From Desulfobacteraceae bacterium (lineage in GTDB: Bacteria > Desulfobacterota > DSM-4660 > Desulfatiglandales > HGW-15), in contig RPPU01000041.1 of the NCBI GenBank assembly GCA_003819975.1, forward strand, positions 1-14,389: DNA of 14,389 nt, in the 5' to 3' direction. Positions 6,940-14,233 of the stretch are shown piece after piece. The notes under the pieces are model-generated. The model did no database searches. It worked only from the letters and a program-made list of their open reading frames with translations, and was not told the DNA's origin. Position 1 is the stretch's first letter; every line of letters begins with the position of its first letter. The position numbers and the translations under genes are program-made.

Positions 6940-7328
6940 GTGCCTTGATCATCGTTGATACGGATATTCTGATTGACACAGCCCGTGAAGTCCAGGAGGC
7001 GGTCGACTGCTTGGTGAATATTGAATAACGGGCAAAATTAGCCATTAGCGTTATAACGCAAATGGAGTTATTGACGGGGTGTCGCAATAAGGCCGAGCTA
7101 AAACAAGCAGAGCGGTTTTTACAACGCTTTCAAACATTAAAATTGACCGAACCCGTATCGGATATGGCGCTTGATCTGTTACAACATTATCGATTAAGTC
7201 ATGGATTGGCAATTCCTGATGCTCTGATTGCAGCAACGGCTATTGTGTGGAATCAACCTTTCATCTCCAAGAACCAACGTGATTACGGCTTCATTAAAGA
7301 TCTGCAATTATTATCATATCCCCAGTAA
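6936..7328 (+). pseudogene. PIN-domain toxin (VapC-like ribonuclease), interrupted by a stop codon
   Basis: Read from the ATG at 6936, the frame gives a PIN domain of the usual length (130 codons) but codon 31 is TAA (7026-7028). Downstream the same frame continues to 7328 with no further damage. The conserved acidic residues sit on both sides of the stop: Asp8 in IIVDTDILID, Glu44 in ITQMELLTG, Asp95 in GLAIPDALIAAT, and Asn113/Asp116 in ISKNQRDYGFI. PIN toxins cut RNA with Mg2+ held by these residues. The stop separates Asp8 from the rest. Re-initiation at ATG 7062 would yield an 88-residue piece lacking the first Asp, so activity is unlikely. CAA or CAG (Gln) to TAA is the simplest origin. 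A sequencing error cannot be excluded. Confidence 0.82.
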
Positions 7329-7419
7329 AAAAATGCTATTTTTTAGCTCTGTTCGATGTTTTTTAAAAGAATCCAACTGAACCATCCTGCAAAATGTGAT
7401 TCGGAAGCGACGTCAAGGT

Positions 7420-8406
7420 ATGCTGATTTTATATTTAAAACTATTTTGGGAACATCTGGTCTTTTGGTCCTTCCCGACGCCGGAAGAAGATTATTACAGC
7501 CGTCTTGGCTTTCTTTATTTTGAGTTGGGAAAATTCCGCAAGGGCGTTGCCTGCCTTCTTAAATCGGAAGAGGCGCATGATCGTCGGGAATTATCGCTTT
7601 CAAAATATAACTGGTTTTATCTGGGATATTGTTATTTGAATCTTGGTGATTTACGAAGCGCCATTCAATATCTCGAAAAATATTTAATCTTGGATTCAGG
7701 CCATTATGAATCGGCAACGGTTGTGGCGGGATGCTATGCTTTTTTAAACGAGCCCGAAAATGCTTTGACGGCCTATTTAAAAGCCTTAGAGAAAGGGGCC
7801 GATTTGCCGGACCTTCATCTGGAATGCTCCCGGATATTGGAAGAACTTGGACGAAAAGATCAGGCTTCCATGCATCTGAAAATGGCTGAAGAAAAACTGA
7901 GCGAAAGGATCGACAAGGAATTCATCAGGGCGGTAGCGTACCGAGCTGATGGAGATTTAAATAAAGCCATTGAGATTTTAAAACAAATTGCGGCTCATGC
8001 GGCAAATGGTTCTGATAATGAAAAATCTTTATTTCAAGAAAGTGTGGAATTTATTCTTTTCAGATTCCTTAAGGAAAATGGGGACGATCAGGAAGCCTTG
8101 ATCAGGCTGGAATCCGCCATGGTCCAATCGCCCGACGACCCCTGGCTGATGAACGAATTGGCCATGGAATATACGGATCAAAGCATGAAGCTCGATGAAG
8201 CCTTGGATTTGGCCGATCGTATTTTGATCTATCAACCCGATAACCCGGTATTTTTGGATACCCGGGGCTGGGTGTTATATAAAATGGGAAAAACGAAAGA
8301 AGCGGAAGAAATGATTCTGCAAAGCCTGAAGTTTGATTCAAAAAACAAGCAAACTTTGACTCATCTGGAAGCGATCAGAGCTATTCTGGTGGCAGCGTCT
8401 CCGTAG
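7420..8406 (+). CDS. TPR-repeat protein
   Basis: The start is uncertain: GTG 7396 adds eight residues (MIRKRRQG) and neither start has an ideal ribosome site; I use the ATG. About eight tetratricopeptide repeats cover most of the 328 residues. Examples are GFLYFELGKFRKGVACLLK, YLGYCYLNLGDLRSAIQYL, AVAYRADGDLNKAIEIL, MNELAMEYTDQSMKLDEALD and GWVLYKMGKTKEAEEMI, each with the small/large residue pattern at TPR positions 4, 8, 11, 20, 24 and 27. The first 20 residues are hydrophobic and aromatic (LILYLKLFWEHLVFWSF) and may act as a membrane anchor. TPR arrays are protein-protein scaffolds; the last repeat pair resembles those of bacterial outer-membrane or cytosolic adaptor proteins. No partner is evident nearby. 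Confidence 0.8.
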   Translation: MLILYLKLFWEHLVFWSFPTPEEDYYSRLGFLYFELGKFRKGVACLLKSEEAHDRRELSLSKYNWFYLGYCYLNLGDLRSAIQYLEKYLILDSGHYESATVVAGCYAFLNEPENALTAYLKALEKGADLPDLHLECSRILEELGRKDQASMHLKMAEEKLSERIDKEFIRAVAYRADGDLNKAIEILKQIAAHAANGSDNEKSLFQESVEFILFRFLKENGDDQEALIRLESAMVQSPDDPWLMNELAMEYTDQSMKLDEALDLADRILIYQPDNPVFLDTRGWVLYKMGKTKEAEEMILQSLKFDSKNKQTLTHLEAIRAILVAASP

Positions 8407-8656
8407 GCTCCAGTTGTGAGATTGTTTATGATAAATAATCAAAAAAAAACTTGAGTCAATGACCCATCCGGAGTGCGGAAATCTTTCATTTTGGCATTAG
8501 AATACCCAAATAATTGGTCTTGTTTTTGCAATAATATACTTGATTGGATTATGTTAAATATCTAAAAGGAAGGCGTGAATTCCGAGTAATCCCGAAATAG
8601 GTTTCCCAAAATCCTTTAACAAGAAAGAAGCGCAACCAGGAATAAGGGGCGATAAA

Positions 8657-11600
8657 ATGGTTGTATTTGGTTTTCGGAAAAAGGTTGTTTTCATAATTTT
8701 TTCAATGGGGTTTCTTGCTTTTACGGCTGTTTTTTTGCCGCTTAAGATCGTCCAGGCGGAATTTGGCGGGCGATTTTTTCAATACGGGCTAAAACCGGTT
8801 GGTCCATCGCTCCCTTTGCGTTTGGCAGCGGGGGAATTCGATCCGTTAAGCGAGTCCGGAGATTTACTCAGAGATGAAAAATTTTCGATTCAGCGTTCTG
8901 TTCCGGGGGAGCCCGGATATTATCTGGTGCAGTTTAAGGGTCCGATCAAGCCTGAATACAAAACGGCTCTGGCGGCAACCGGAGCACGGATATTCGATTA
9001 TATTCCGGAATTTTGTTTTGTGGTTAAAATGGATGAGAGTGTCCGTCTAAAAATAGAGGCTCGGGATGATGTGCGTTGGGTCGGAACCTACCAGCCGAGC
9101 TATAGGATTGCGCCGAGCATCAGGCGCGTCCGGGAAACAAATGACCGCGCTTTTATCGAAGATATCATTGTCAGCGTTTTTGAAGAAGATGATCTTGCCG
9201 CCATTTTCAACCGGATTCTGTCCGCAGGGGGTGAGGTCATCGAAATCGCCGGAGGGGCTCGCCCGAAAATCAAAGCCCGTTTAAGCCGTGGAGCACTTAC
9301 CGATCTTGCCGCCCTAAACGGCGTGCAATGGATCGAACCGGCGCCGCAACGGAAGCTGTTCAACAACAAGGCCGCCGATATCCTGACCGTTTCCGATGTA
9401 TGGCAAGACCACGGTCTTTACGGTTCAGGTCAGACCGTGGCTGTGGCCGACACCGGCTTGGATCAAGGGAGCGCAATCCCGGGTTCGCTGCATGATGACT
9501 TTGAAGACGGCGCCGGCAATTCCAGGGTGGTGCAGATCTTCGATCGGGTCGGCGATGGCGCCAATGATGTGAACTCGGGGCACGGCACGCATGTGGCCGG
9601 TTCGGTTTTGGGCAATGGTTATCGATCGGGCAGTACGCCCACCACTCATCAATATAACGGGTTCTATGCGGGCATGGCGCCGGAAGCCGGTCTTGTTTTC
9701 CAAGCCGTCGAAGACAATACCACGGAAGAACTTTCCGGTATCCCGCTCGATCTCAATCCTTTATTTCTGCAGGCTTATAATGCCGGCGCCAGAATTCACA
9801 CCAACAGTTGGGGGAGCGACGCGGACGGTGCGTATACGACCGATTCCAGAGCTGTGGACCAATTTATGTGGGAGTATAAGGAATTTTTGATCCTTTTTTC
9901 GGCCGGCAACGAAGGGTTGGATGCCAATGCGAACGGCATCGTGGATTTGGGTTCCATCTCTTCGCCGGCTACGGCCAAAAACTGCATCAGCGTCGGCGCG
10001 AGCGAAAACAACCGGCCCTCGGGATCTTCTCCCAGCCCGGGTTATAATTCGACCTATGGCAATGCCTGGCCTTCCGATTATCCGGCGAACCCGATATGGG
10101 CCGATCATGTTTCGAATGCTTCCAATGGAATGGCTGCTTTCAGCAGCCGGGGGCCTTGCCTGGACGGCCGCATCAAACCGGATATTGCGGCTCCGGGAAC
10201 CAATCTCCTTTCCGCGCGTTCTTCGGCGGCGGCGGTGGGGTTATGGGGCTTGGGCGGATTAAGCGTGGGCCTCCAACCTTATTATATTTTTTGCGGCGGA
10301 ACCAGCATGTCCACGCCGCTCACGGCCGGGGCCGCAGCCTTGGTGCGGGAATATTATGTCATCGACGGTCTGGCTGTGCCCAGCGCGGCCCTGATTAAAG
10401 CCACGCTTTTAAACGGAGCTTATGACTTGAATCCGGGCCAATATGCTCTGGCATATCAGGAGATCTCGGCCCGGCCAAATAATGTGCAAGGCTGGGGCAG
10501 GCTCGATCTCGAGAAATCTTTATATCCCGAGCTTCCGCGTAAATGGGTTTATTACGATCAGACCGCGGGGCAGACAACGTCCGGAACCACCCATACGTAT
10601 AATTTTCAAGCGGATAGCGGCGAGGTTTTGCTTGTGACTTTGGCCTGGACCGATTACCCGGGCAGCGCCGCTGCCAACGGCGGCCTGGTCAATGACTTGG
10701 ATCTGCAGCTCTATGATCCGTCGGAAGCGGCCTGTCATTCGATCGACCGAACCAACAATGTCGAGGGAGTCGACCTGGCTGCCCCGGCCGGCGGTGCATA
10801 TTCAGCCTGGGTGCTCGGTTATAATGTGCCCCAGGGGCCGCAGCCGTATGCGTTGGTGGTAAGCGGCAACACGGTTGTTTCTTTTGATTTGATCTACTCG
10901 GCCGGGACTCTGCAGGTCGATCCGGCCAGTTATACCCAAGCCGACTTGAGCTGGATCGATCATTCGACTAATGAGAGCGGCTTTAAAGTTGAAAGAAAAA
11001 CAGGTTCGGCCGGGGTTTATGCCCAGATTGCGGCGGTCGGTAGCGGGGTCACCGCTTACAGCGATATGACCATTGCGGCCGGTTCAACCTACTATTATCG
11101 CATCAAGGCGTATAATGCCAACGGTAATGCCGCGCCTACGAATGACGCCAACGTGGTTCTCGGAGTGCTTGCGGCGCCGAGCGGGGTCACCGTCACCGGC
11201 GTCTCTTCCAGTCAGGTCAGCCTGAGCTGGACGGAGACGTCCGTCAACGAAATCGGTTTTCGGGTGGAACGCAGTCCCAGCGGCGTGACCGGAACCTGGA
11301 GCCAGGTCGGCACGGCAACGCAAAACGCAACTGCTTATACGGATTCTTCCTGTTCGTCCGGAACCACTTATTACTATCGGGTTTTTGCTTACGACTCTTT
11401 GGCCGATTCCGCGGCTTCCAATACGGTGATGGCAATCACTTCCACGGCCTCAACCGTTTTAGCCGGCGGGGGTGGCGGCGGCCCCGGCGGATGTTTTATA
11501 ATAGCATCGAGCGTAAACGATTTAAATTTTGCAAAAGATCGGTATAGAAATTTCTTATTTTTCATGACTATACTGCTTTGCTTGACAAAGCTTGCGGAGA

Positions 11601-11701
11601 GGTCAAAAAAGTCGACTGGCAGCCTTGGAGATGATCCTCGCAAAATCAACGTTATCCAAACCCCAAAGGAAATAATGACACGGCTATCTGACGTCCCCTG
11701 A
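8657..11701 (+). CDS. Secreted subtilisin-like serine protease (S8) with two FN3 domains and a GGCFI C-terminal signal
   Basis: This is a 1014-residue protein with an AAGGGG ribosome site at 8644-8649. A signal peptide (1-34, cut after VQA) is followed by two propeptide-like repeats: about 87-150 (GYYLVQFKGPI ... DVRWVGTYQPSY) and 165-240 (ending GVQWIEPAPQ). The catalytic domain has the full triad: Asp265 (VAVADTGLD), His309 (GHGTHVAG) and Ser550 (GGTSMSTP), plus the oxyanion Asn418 (SAGNEG). Next comes a PPC/P-domain-like beta region (about 628-735, TLAWTDYPG, NDLDLQLYD), then two fibronectin III domains (about 745-835 and 836-930). The tail is a Gly run and GGCFI (Cys946), as in proteins carrying 'CFI-box' C-terminal sorting signals, then a hydrophobic stretch (966-979) and an unusual basic, polar extension of about 35 residues. 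It probably acts outside the cell or at its surface. Substrate unknown. Confidence 0.92.
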   Translation: MVVFGFRKKVVFIIFSMGFLAFTAVFLPLKIVQAEFGGRFFQYGLKPVGPSLPLRLAAGEFDPLSESGDLLRDEKFSIQRSVPGEPGYYLVQFKGPIKPEYKTALAATGARIFDYIPEFCFVVKMDESVRLKIEARDDVRWVGTYQPSYRIAPSIRRVRETNDRAFIEDIIVSVFEEDDLAAIFNRILSAGGEVIEIAGGARPKIKARLSRGALTDLAALNGVQWIEPAPQRKLFNNKAADILTVSDVWQDHGLYGSGQTVAVADTGLDQGSAIPGSLHDDFEDGAGNSRVVQIFDRVGDGANDVNSGHGTHVAGSVLGNGYRSGSTPTTHQYNGFYAGMAPEAGLVFQAVEDNTTEELSGIPLDLNPLFLQAYNAGARIHTNSWGSDADGAYTTDSRAVDQFMWEYKEFLILFSAGNEGLDANANGIVDLGSISSPATAKNCISVGASENNRPSGSSPSPGYNSTYGNAWPSDYPANPIWADHVSNASNGMAAFSSRGPCLDGRIKPDIAAPGTNLLSARSSAAAVGLWGLGGLSVGLQPYYIFCGGTSMSTPLTAGAAALVREYYVIDGLAVPSAALIKATLLNGAYDLNPGQYALAYQEISARPNNVQGWGRLDLEKSLYPELPRKWVYYDQTAGQTTSGTTHTYNFQADSGEVLLVTLAWTDYPGSAAANGGLVNDLDLQLYDPSEAACHSIDRTNNVEGVDLAAPAGGAYSAWVLGYNVPQGPQPYALVVSGNTVVSFDLIYSAGTLQVDPASYTQADLSWIDHSTNESGFKVERKTGSAGVYAQIAAVGSGVTAYSDMTIAAGSTYYYRIKAYNANGNAAPTNDANVVLGVLAAPSGVTVTGVSSSQVSLSWTETSVNEIGFRVERSPSGVTGTWSQVGTATQNATAYTDSSCSSGTTYYYRVFAYDSLADSAASNTVMAITSTASTVLAGGGGGGPGGCFIIASSVNDLNFAKDRYRNFLFFMTILLCLTKLAERSKKSTGSLGDDPRKINVIQTPKEIMTRLSDVP

Positions 11702-12139
11702 TGACCGCCGCCCAATCCTCAATAGCGATTTTTAAAAGTCAAAATGGCGGCTGGCTATCAATCTCGGGATCCGTACCCGGCACCTGAACTGCTTGATTTA
11801 AAGAAAAATCCTTCAAGGTTTTTGGTCTGATTAAATCATCACGTGAAGTTCCGGTCTTCAGGTTTACGTTTCAGGGCAGGTTTTTCCATTCAGGAAATTG
11901 GCAGATATAAAAGGATAATCTCTGTTTTTTTGCCAGATAGTCTAACAGCGGTCAATTCTGGTAAAGCTTTGATATGTTACAATATTTTGGATTTTTAAGG
12001 GCCTTATATTATAGGAATACGAAAAGAATCATTAAAAGGTATGCGGCTGATGTTCGGTTATGATATATGATTTTCCCTAATCAGATGACACGATTTTATT
12101 TTACTATTAAATAATTTTAAGAATCAAAAGGAGATTTAT
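11702..12139. other. Spacer between the protease and cyclophilin genes
   Basis: No gene is supported on either strand. The stretch is AT-rich from about 11900 onward. A possible extended -10 promoter (TG-T-TACAAT, 11975-11983) lies about 155 bases before the cyclophilin start; it lacks a clear -35 box. No terminator-type hairpin with a T-run was found after the protease stop. Confidence 0.4.
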
Positions 12140-12634
12140 ATGACCGTAAAATGCTTTTTTGACATGTCTGCGGACGGAGAACCATTGGGGAAGATCGTTT
12201 TTGAGCTGCACGACGATGTGGTGCCGAAGACGGCTGAGAATTTTCGGGCTTTGTGCACCGGTGAATTGGGATACGGCTACAAGGGGAGCTCGTTTCACCG
12301 GGTGATCAACGATTTTATGTGCCAGGGCGGCGATTTCACCAATCACAACGGCACGGGCGGCAAATCGATTTATGGCGAGAAGTTTGCCGATGAAAATTTC
12401 AAACTCAAACACACCGGTCCCGGTCTGTTGAGCATGGCCAATGCCGGGCCTAACACCAACGGCTCGCAGTTTTTCATCACCCTCATTAAAACCGAATGGC
12501 TGGACGGCAAGCATGTGGTTTTCGGCAAGGTTACGGAAGGCATGGATGTGGTCAAGAAAATCGAAGCTTATGGATCCCGTAGCGGGCAAACTTCAAAAAA
12601 AATCGTGATTGAAAATTGCGGGCAAGCCGACTGA
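12140..12634 (+). CDS. Peptidyl-prolyl cis-trans isomerase, eukaryotic cyclophilin A type
   Basis: This is a 164-residue protein with a strong ribosome site (AAGGAG, 12128-12133) six bases before the ATG. It aligns with human cyclophilin A almost without gaps (165 residues, offset of one) and shares long identical stretches such as [37 protein letters not shown] and [14 protein letters not shown]. Active-site residues are present at the expected places: Arg54, Phe59, Met60, Gln62, Ala100, Asn101, Gln110, Phe112, Trp120, Leu121 and His125. Trp120 is the residue linked to cyclosporin binding in the eukaryotic enzyme. There is no signal peptide, so it is cytosolic. It also keeps the eukaryotic loop around [11 protein letters not shown] that typical bacterial PpiA/PpiB proteins lack. 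It speeds prolyl isomerisation in folding proteins. It is a single-gene unit. Confidence 0.95.
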   Translation: MTVKCFFDMSADGEPLGKIVFELHDDVVPKTAENFRALCTGELGYGYKGSSFHRVINDFMCQGGDFTNHNGTGGKSIYGEKFADENFKLKHTGPGLLSMANAGPNTNGSQFFITLIKTEWLDGKHVVFGKVTEGMDVVKKIEAYGSRSGQTSKKIVIENCGQAD

Positions 12635-12651
12635 TTCAAGATTATAAGATT

Positions 12652-12690
12652 ATTTTTTTTGATCTCCAAAAACACAGGATCAAAAAAAAT
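12652..12690. repeat. 13-bp perfect inverted repeat after the cyclophilin gene
   Basis: ATTTTTTTTGATC (12652-12664) and GATCAAAAAAAAT (12678-12690) are perfect inverted copies around a 13-base loop. The stem begins 18 bases after the cyclophilin stop. It is A/T-rich with the T-run on the 5' arm, so it does not look like an efficient terminator for the cyclophilin transcript. Confidence 0.5.
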
Positions 12691-12694
12691 GTCA

Positions 12695-12780
12695 TTCCGG
12701 CCAGCCGGAACAGAAGTTCCAGCGAGGCCGGAACAGGAGTTCCAGCGAGGCCGGAACAAAAGTTCCGGCGGAAAGCGCCG
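12695..12780. repeat. Short tandem repeat with 23-bp units
   Basis: Two adjacent 23-bp units (12715-12737 and 12738-12760) both begin AGTTCCAGCGAGGCCGGAAC and differ only in the last three bases (AGG against AAA). Partial units flank them: CCGGCCAGCCGGAACAGA ending at 12714, and AGTTCCGGCGGAAAGCGCCG from 12761. Each full unit contains GTTCC and GGAAC, so every unit can fold on itself. The motif looks like a degenerate relative of intergenic 'ATTCCGGC...GCCGGAAT' palindromes. Confidence 0.6.
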
Positions 12781-12841
12781 AAATGCGAATCCGTTTGCTA
12801 ACAAGGCGATGAATGCATCATCTTTTCCTTATCGACAACCC

Positions 12842-12925
12842 GGGATCTCTAAAAATACACTTTATCAACAACAGCCCTTGAGAATTGAATCAAAAAGCCA
12901 AAAAAGGCTTATTTTTAGAGATCCC
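12842..12925. repeat. 16-bp perfect inverted repeat with nested stem (MITE-like or structured RNA)
   Basis: GGGATCTCTAAAAATA (12842-12857) and TATTTTTAGAGATCCC (12910-12925) are perfect inverted copies 52 bases apart. Inside, AAGCC/GGCTT (12895-12899 and 12906-12910) forms a smaller stem that shares its last base with the outer right arm, so the two would compete slightly. ATTGAATC (12885-12892) is also the inverse of GATTCAAT (12963-12970) just outside. No ORF lies within. It sits 71 bases before the 12997 gene. Confidence 0.55.
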
Positions 12926-12996
12926 CCCTGCCGCTATTTTGGAATAAGAAGCCTAAAAAACTGAGATTCAATGGGTCGAGGTCGAGTGCAGAAACG

Positions 12997-13554
12997 ATGA
13001 AGATCAAATTAATCAAAGCGATTATCGGGTTCTTCATGTTGCTTTGTTTTGTATCTCTGGCCGGAGCAGAGGCGGTTGTTCTGACATTTGACGGCGGCAG
13101 CATCGTCATGCCGGCCGAGCCGGGCGAGCCTTTTGATAACGAAGTTTCCCTTCCCTGGGGCAAAGCAATTCAGAGAAGCTATCAAGCTTTTGATCCGACC
13201 ATTGGAACCATGTTCCTTTTTGCGACCTTTGAATTCAAGAATCCAAAAAAATCACTGGATAAGATCGGTTTGCGGAAAGTCCGTGCCTATTTTTTGAGAA
13301 GTCACGGCTGTACGGCCGAAGTCATCATGGGAAAAGAACTACGCGATGCTTCCGGAGCGATTTGGCCGCAAACCATGTTCGGGGGTGTCTGCAAGGCACC
13401 GGAGCGCTATCAAATTACCGTGTTGATTGCTCAGAGAAAACTTTATTTGCTACAGGTTTACCGAAATATGTTTAACAATCCCCAGGCGGAAAAAATGCCT
13501 ATGAATGAAACTCTAAGGCGCTTTGCTGCCGGGTTCAAACCGGCCGGAGAATAA
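12997..13554 (+). CDS. Hypothetical exported protein
   Basis: This is a 185-residue protein starting with a clean Sec signal peptide: MKIKLIK, a hydrophobic core (8-21), and a likely cut after AGA (Ala24). The ribosome site is weak (GAGGTCGAG about 11-19 bases before the ATG). The mature part appears to be one alpha/beta domain. It has YQAFDPTIGTMFLFATFEF, a central region with two Cys (SHGCTAEV and GGVCKAPERY) that could form a disulfide, and a C-terminal segment (YQITVLIAQRKLYLLQVYRN). The general pattern resembles small periplasmic proteins, but no family is recognised. Only three bases separate its stop from the next ATG, so the two are one transcription unit. Confidence 0.72.
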   Translation: MKIKLIKAIIGFFMLLCFVSLAGAEAVVLTFDGGSIVMPAEPGEPFDNEVSLPWGKAIQRSYQAFDPTIGTMFLFATFEFKNPKKSLDKIGLRKVRAYFLRSHGCTAEVIMGKELRDASGAIWPQTMFGGVCKAPERYQITVLIAQRKLYLLQVYRNMFNNPQAEKMPMNETLRRFAAGFKPAGE

Positions 13555-13557
13555 TAT

Positions 13558-14004
13558 ATGAACGATGCGGTCAAGGAAGTGATCACCGGGATGACAGACG
13601 GAGAATTGTTGGAAGCCGTGGAAAAGACCTATTCAGGTTATACCCGGGAAGCCTTGGATATTGCTATGGCGGAGTTAAAAAGACGCGGTATTCCATTTGC
13701 CAACAAAGCCATTTATTATCCTGCGAGCAGCGAAGATCTCGAACCCATAATGGAGGAAAGAGAAGAGGGTGCAGAGGTAAAGGCGGAGATTTTATGTCCT
13801 CAGTGCAAAAATACAATGAAGTCGGGTTTGGTCTATTTAAGGGGCACGGTTTGGGGTTGGTTTTTATACGGTTCTTCTTATAAGCATTGCTATTTTAGTG
13901 CTATCGGCAAGGAAGAAGGAGAAAAAGTCATGGATAACAGCGAAACTTGCCCGGCCTATCGTTGTCAAAAATGCGGCATTGTCCTTTTTAAGACCACGGA
14001 ATAA
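13558..14004 (+). CDS. Zinc-ribbon protein (DUF6487-like C-terminus)
   Basis: This is a 148-residue cytosolic protein starting three bases after the exported protein's stop. The N-terminal part (about 10-45) holds a short helical motif, MTDGELLEAVEKTYSGYTRE then ALDIAMAELKRRGI. This 'Tyr-x-x-Glu-Ala-Leu...Glu-Leu-x-x-Arg-Gly-Ile' pattern recurs in unrelated small bacterial proteins. The C-terminal half has two CxxC pairs, CPQC (Cys80/Cys83) and CQKC (Cys136/Cys139), separated by a Trp/Tyr-rich loop (GTVWGWFLYG), as in the DUF6487 zinc ribbon. It would bind one zinc ion. Function unknown; pairing with an exported protein suggests neither a clear regulator nor an enzyme. Confidence 0.75.
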   Translation: MNDAVKEVITGMTDGELLEAVEKTYSGYTREALDIAMAELKRRGIPFANKAIYYPASSEDLEPIMEEREEGAEVKAEILCPQCKNTMKSGLVYLRGTVWGWFLYGSSYKHCYFSAIGKEEGEKVMDNSETCPAYRCQKCGIVLFKTTE

Positions 14005-14151
14005 TTGAGACGGTTTGAATGGTATGGTAAGCAGAGGGTCTTCACGATCTATAGGCCCGTATAAAGAAGCTTTCAGAGCGGGTGCTATCGCGGAAATCAT
14101 AATAAAAATCATCACGTCATTTTATCCTTTTTTTATGGTTTTTTGAAATAA
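14005..14151. other. Gap before the terminator
   Basis: Short non-coding stretch. A 40-codon open frame (14022-14144) exists on the plus strand with a hydrophobic C-terminus, but it has no ribosome site or recognisable content, so it is not called as a gene. Confidence 0.4.
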
Positions 14152-14186
14152 AAAAGAGAATCAACCTTTTGCGTTGATTCTCTTTT
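14152..14186. terminator. Bidirectional intrinsic terminator
   Basis: AAAAGAGAATCAAC (14152-14165) and GTTGATTCTCTTTT (14173-14186) form a perfect 14-bp stem with a 7-base loop (CTTTTGC). The arms begin with A-runs and end with T-runs, so the hairpin can stop transcription in both directions. It lies between the plus-strand zinc-ribbon gene and the minus-strand TPR gene, exactly where a shared terminator is expected. Confidence 0.85.
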
Positions 14187-14233
14187 GGGTGATTTAAAAA
14201 AATGATCAAGAATAATGTGATCGGCCGGCTCTC

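Noticed and set aside
7026..7028. TAA read as a sense codon (stop recoding) in the PIN toxin
   Set aside because: TAA and TGA terminate many other genes in the window, and no recoding structure is evident; simple mutation is more likely.
7329..7360. A-run/T-run stem after the toxin (AAAAAAATGCTATTTTTT) as terminator
   Set aside because: The stem is only A-T pairs and too weak for a confident intrinsic terminator call.
9425..11715. Several 60-115 codon frames on both strands within the protease gene
   Set aside because: All are by-products of the GC-rich coding bias of the protease; none has its own start signals.
11836..11884. Tiny minus-strand peptide beginning MEKPALKRKPEDRNF
   Set aside because: Only about 16 codons, no ribosome site; could be chance.
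12107..12589. 160-codon open frame on the minus strand opposite the cyclophilin
   Set aside because: It is the mirror of a strongly conserved gene, has no ribosome site and no recognisable motifs.
12695..12780. Possible CRISPR array
   Set aside because: Units are directly adjacent, with no unique spacers and no cas genes nearby.
14022..14144. 40-codon plus-strand frame with a hydrophobic end
   Set aside because: No ribosome site, no promoter and no conserved content visible.
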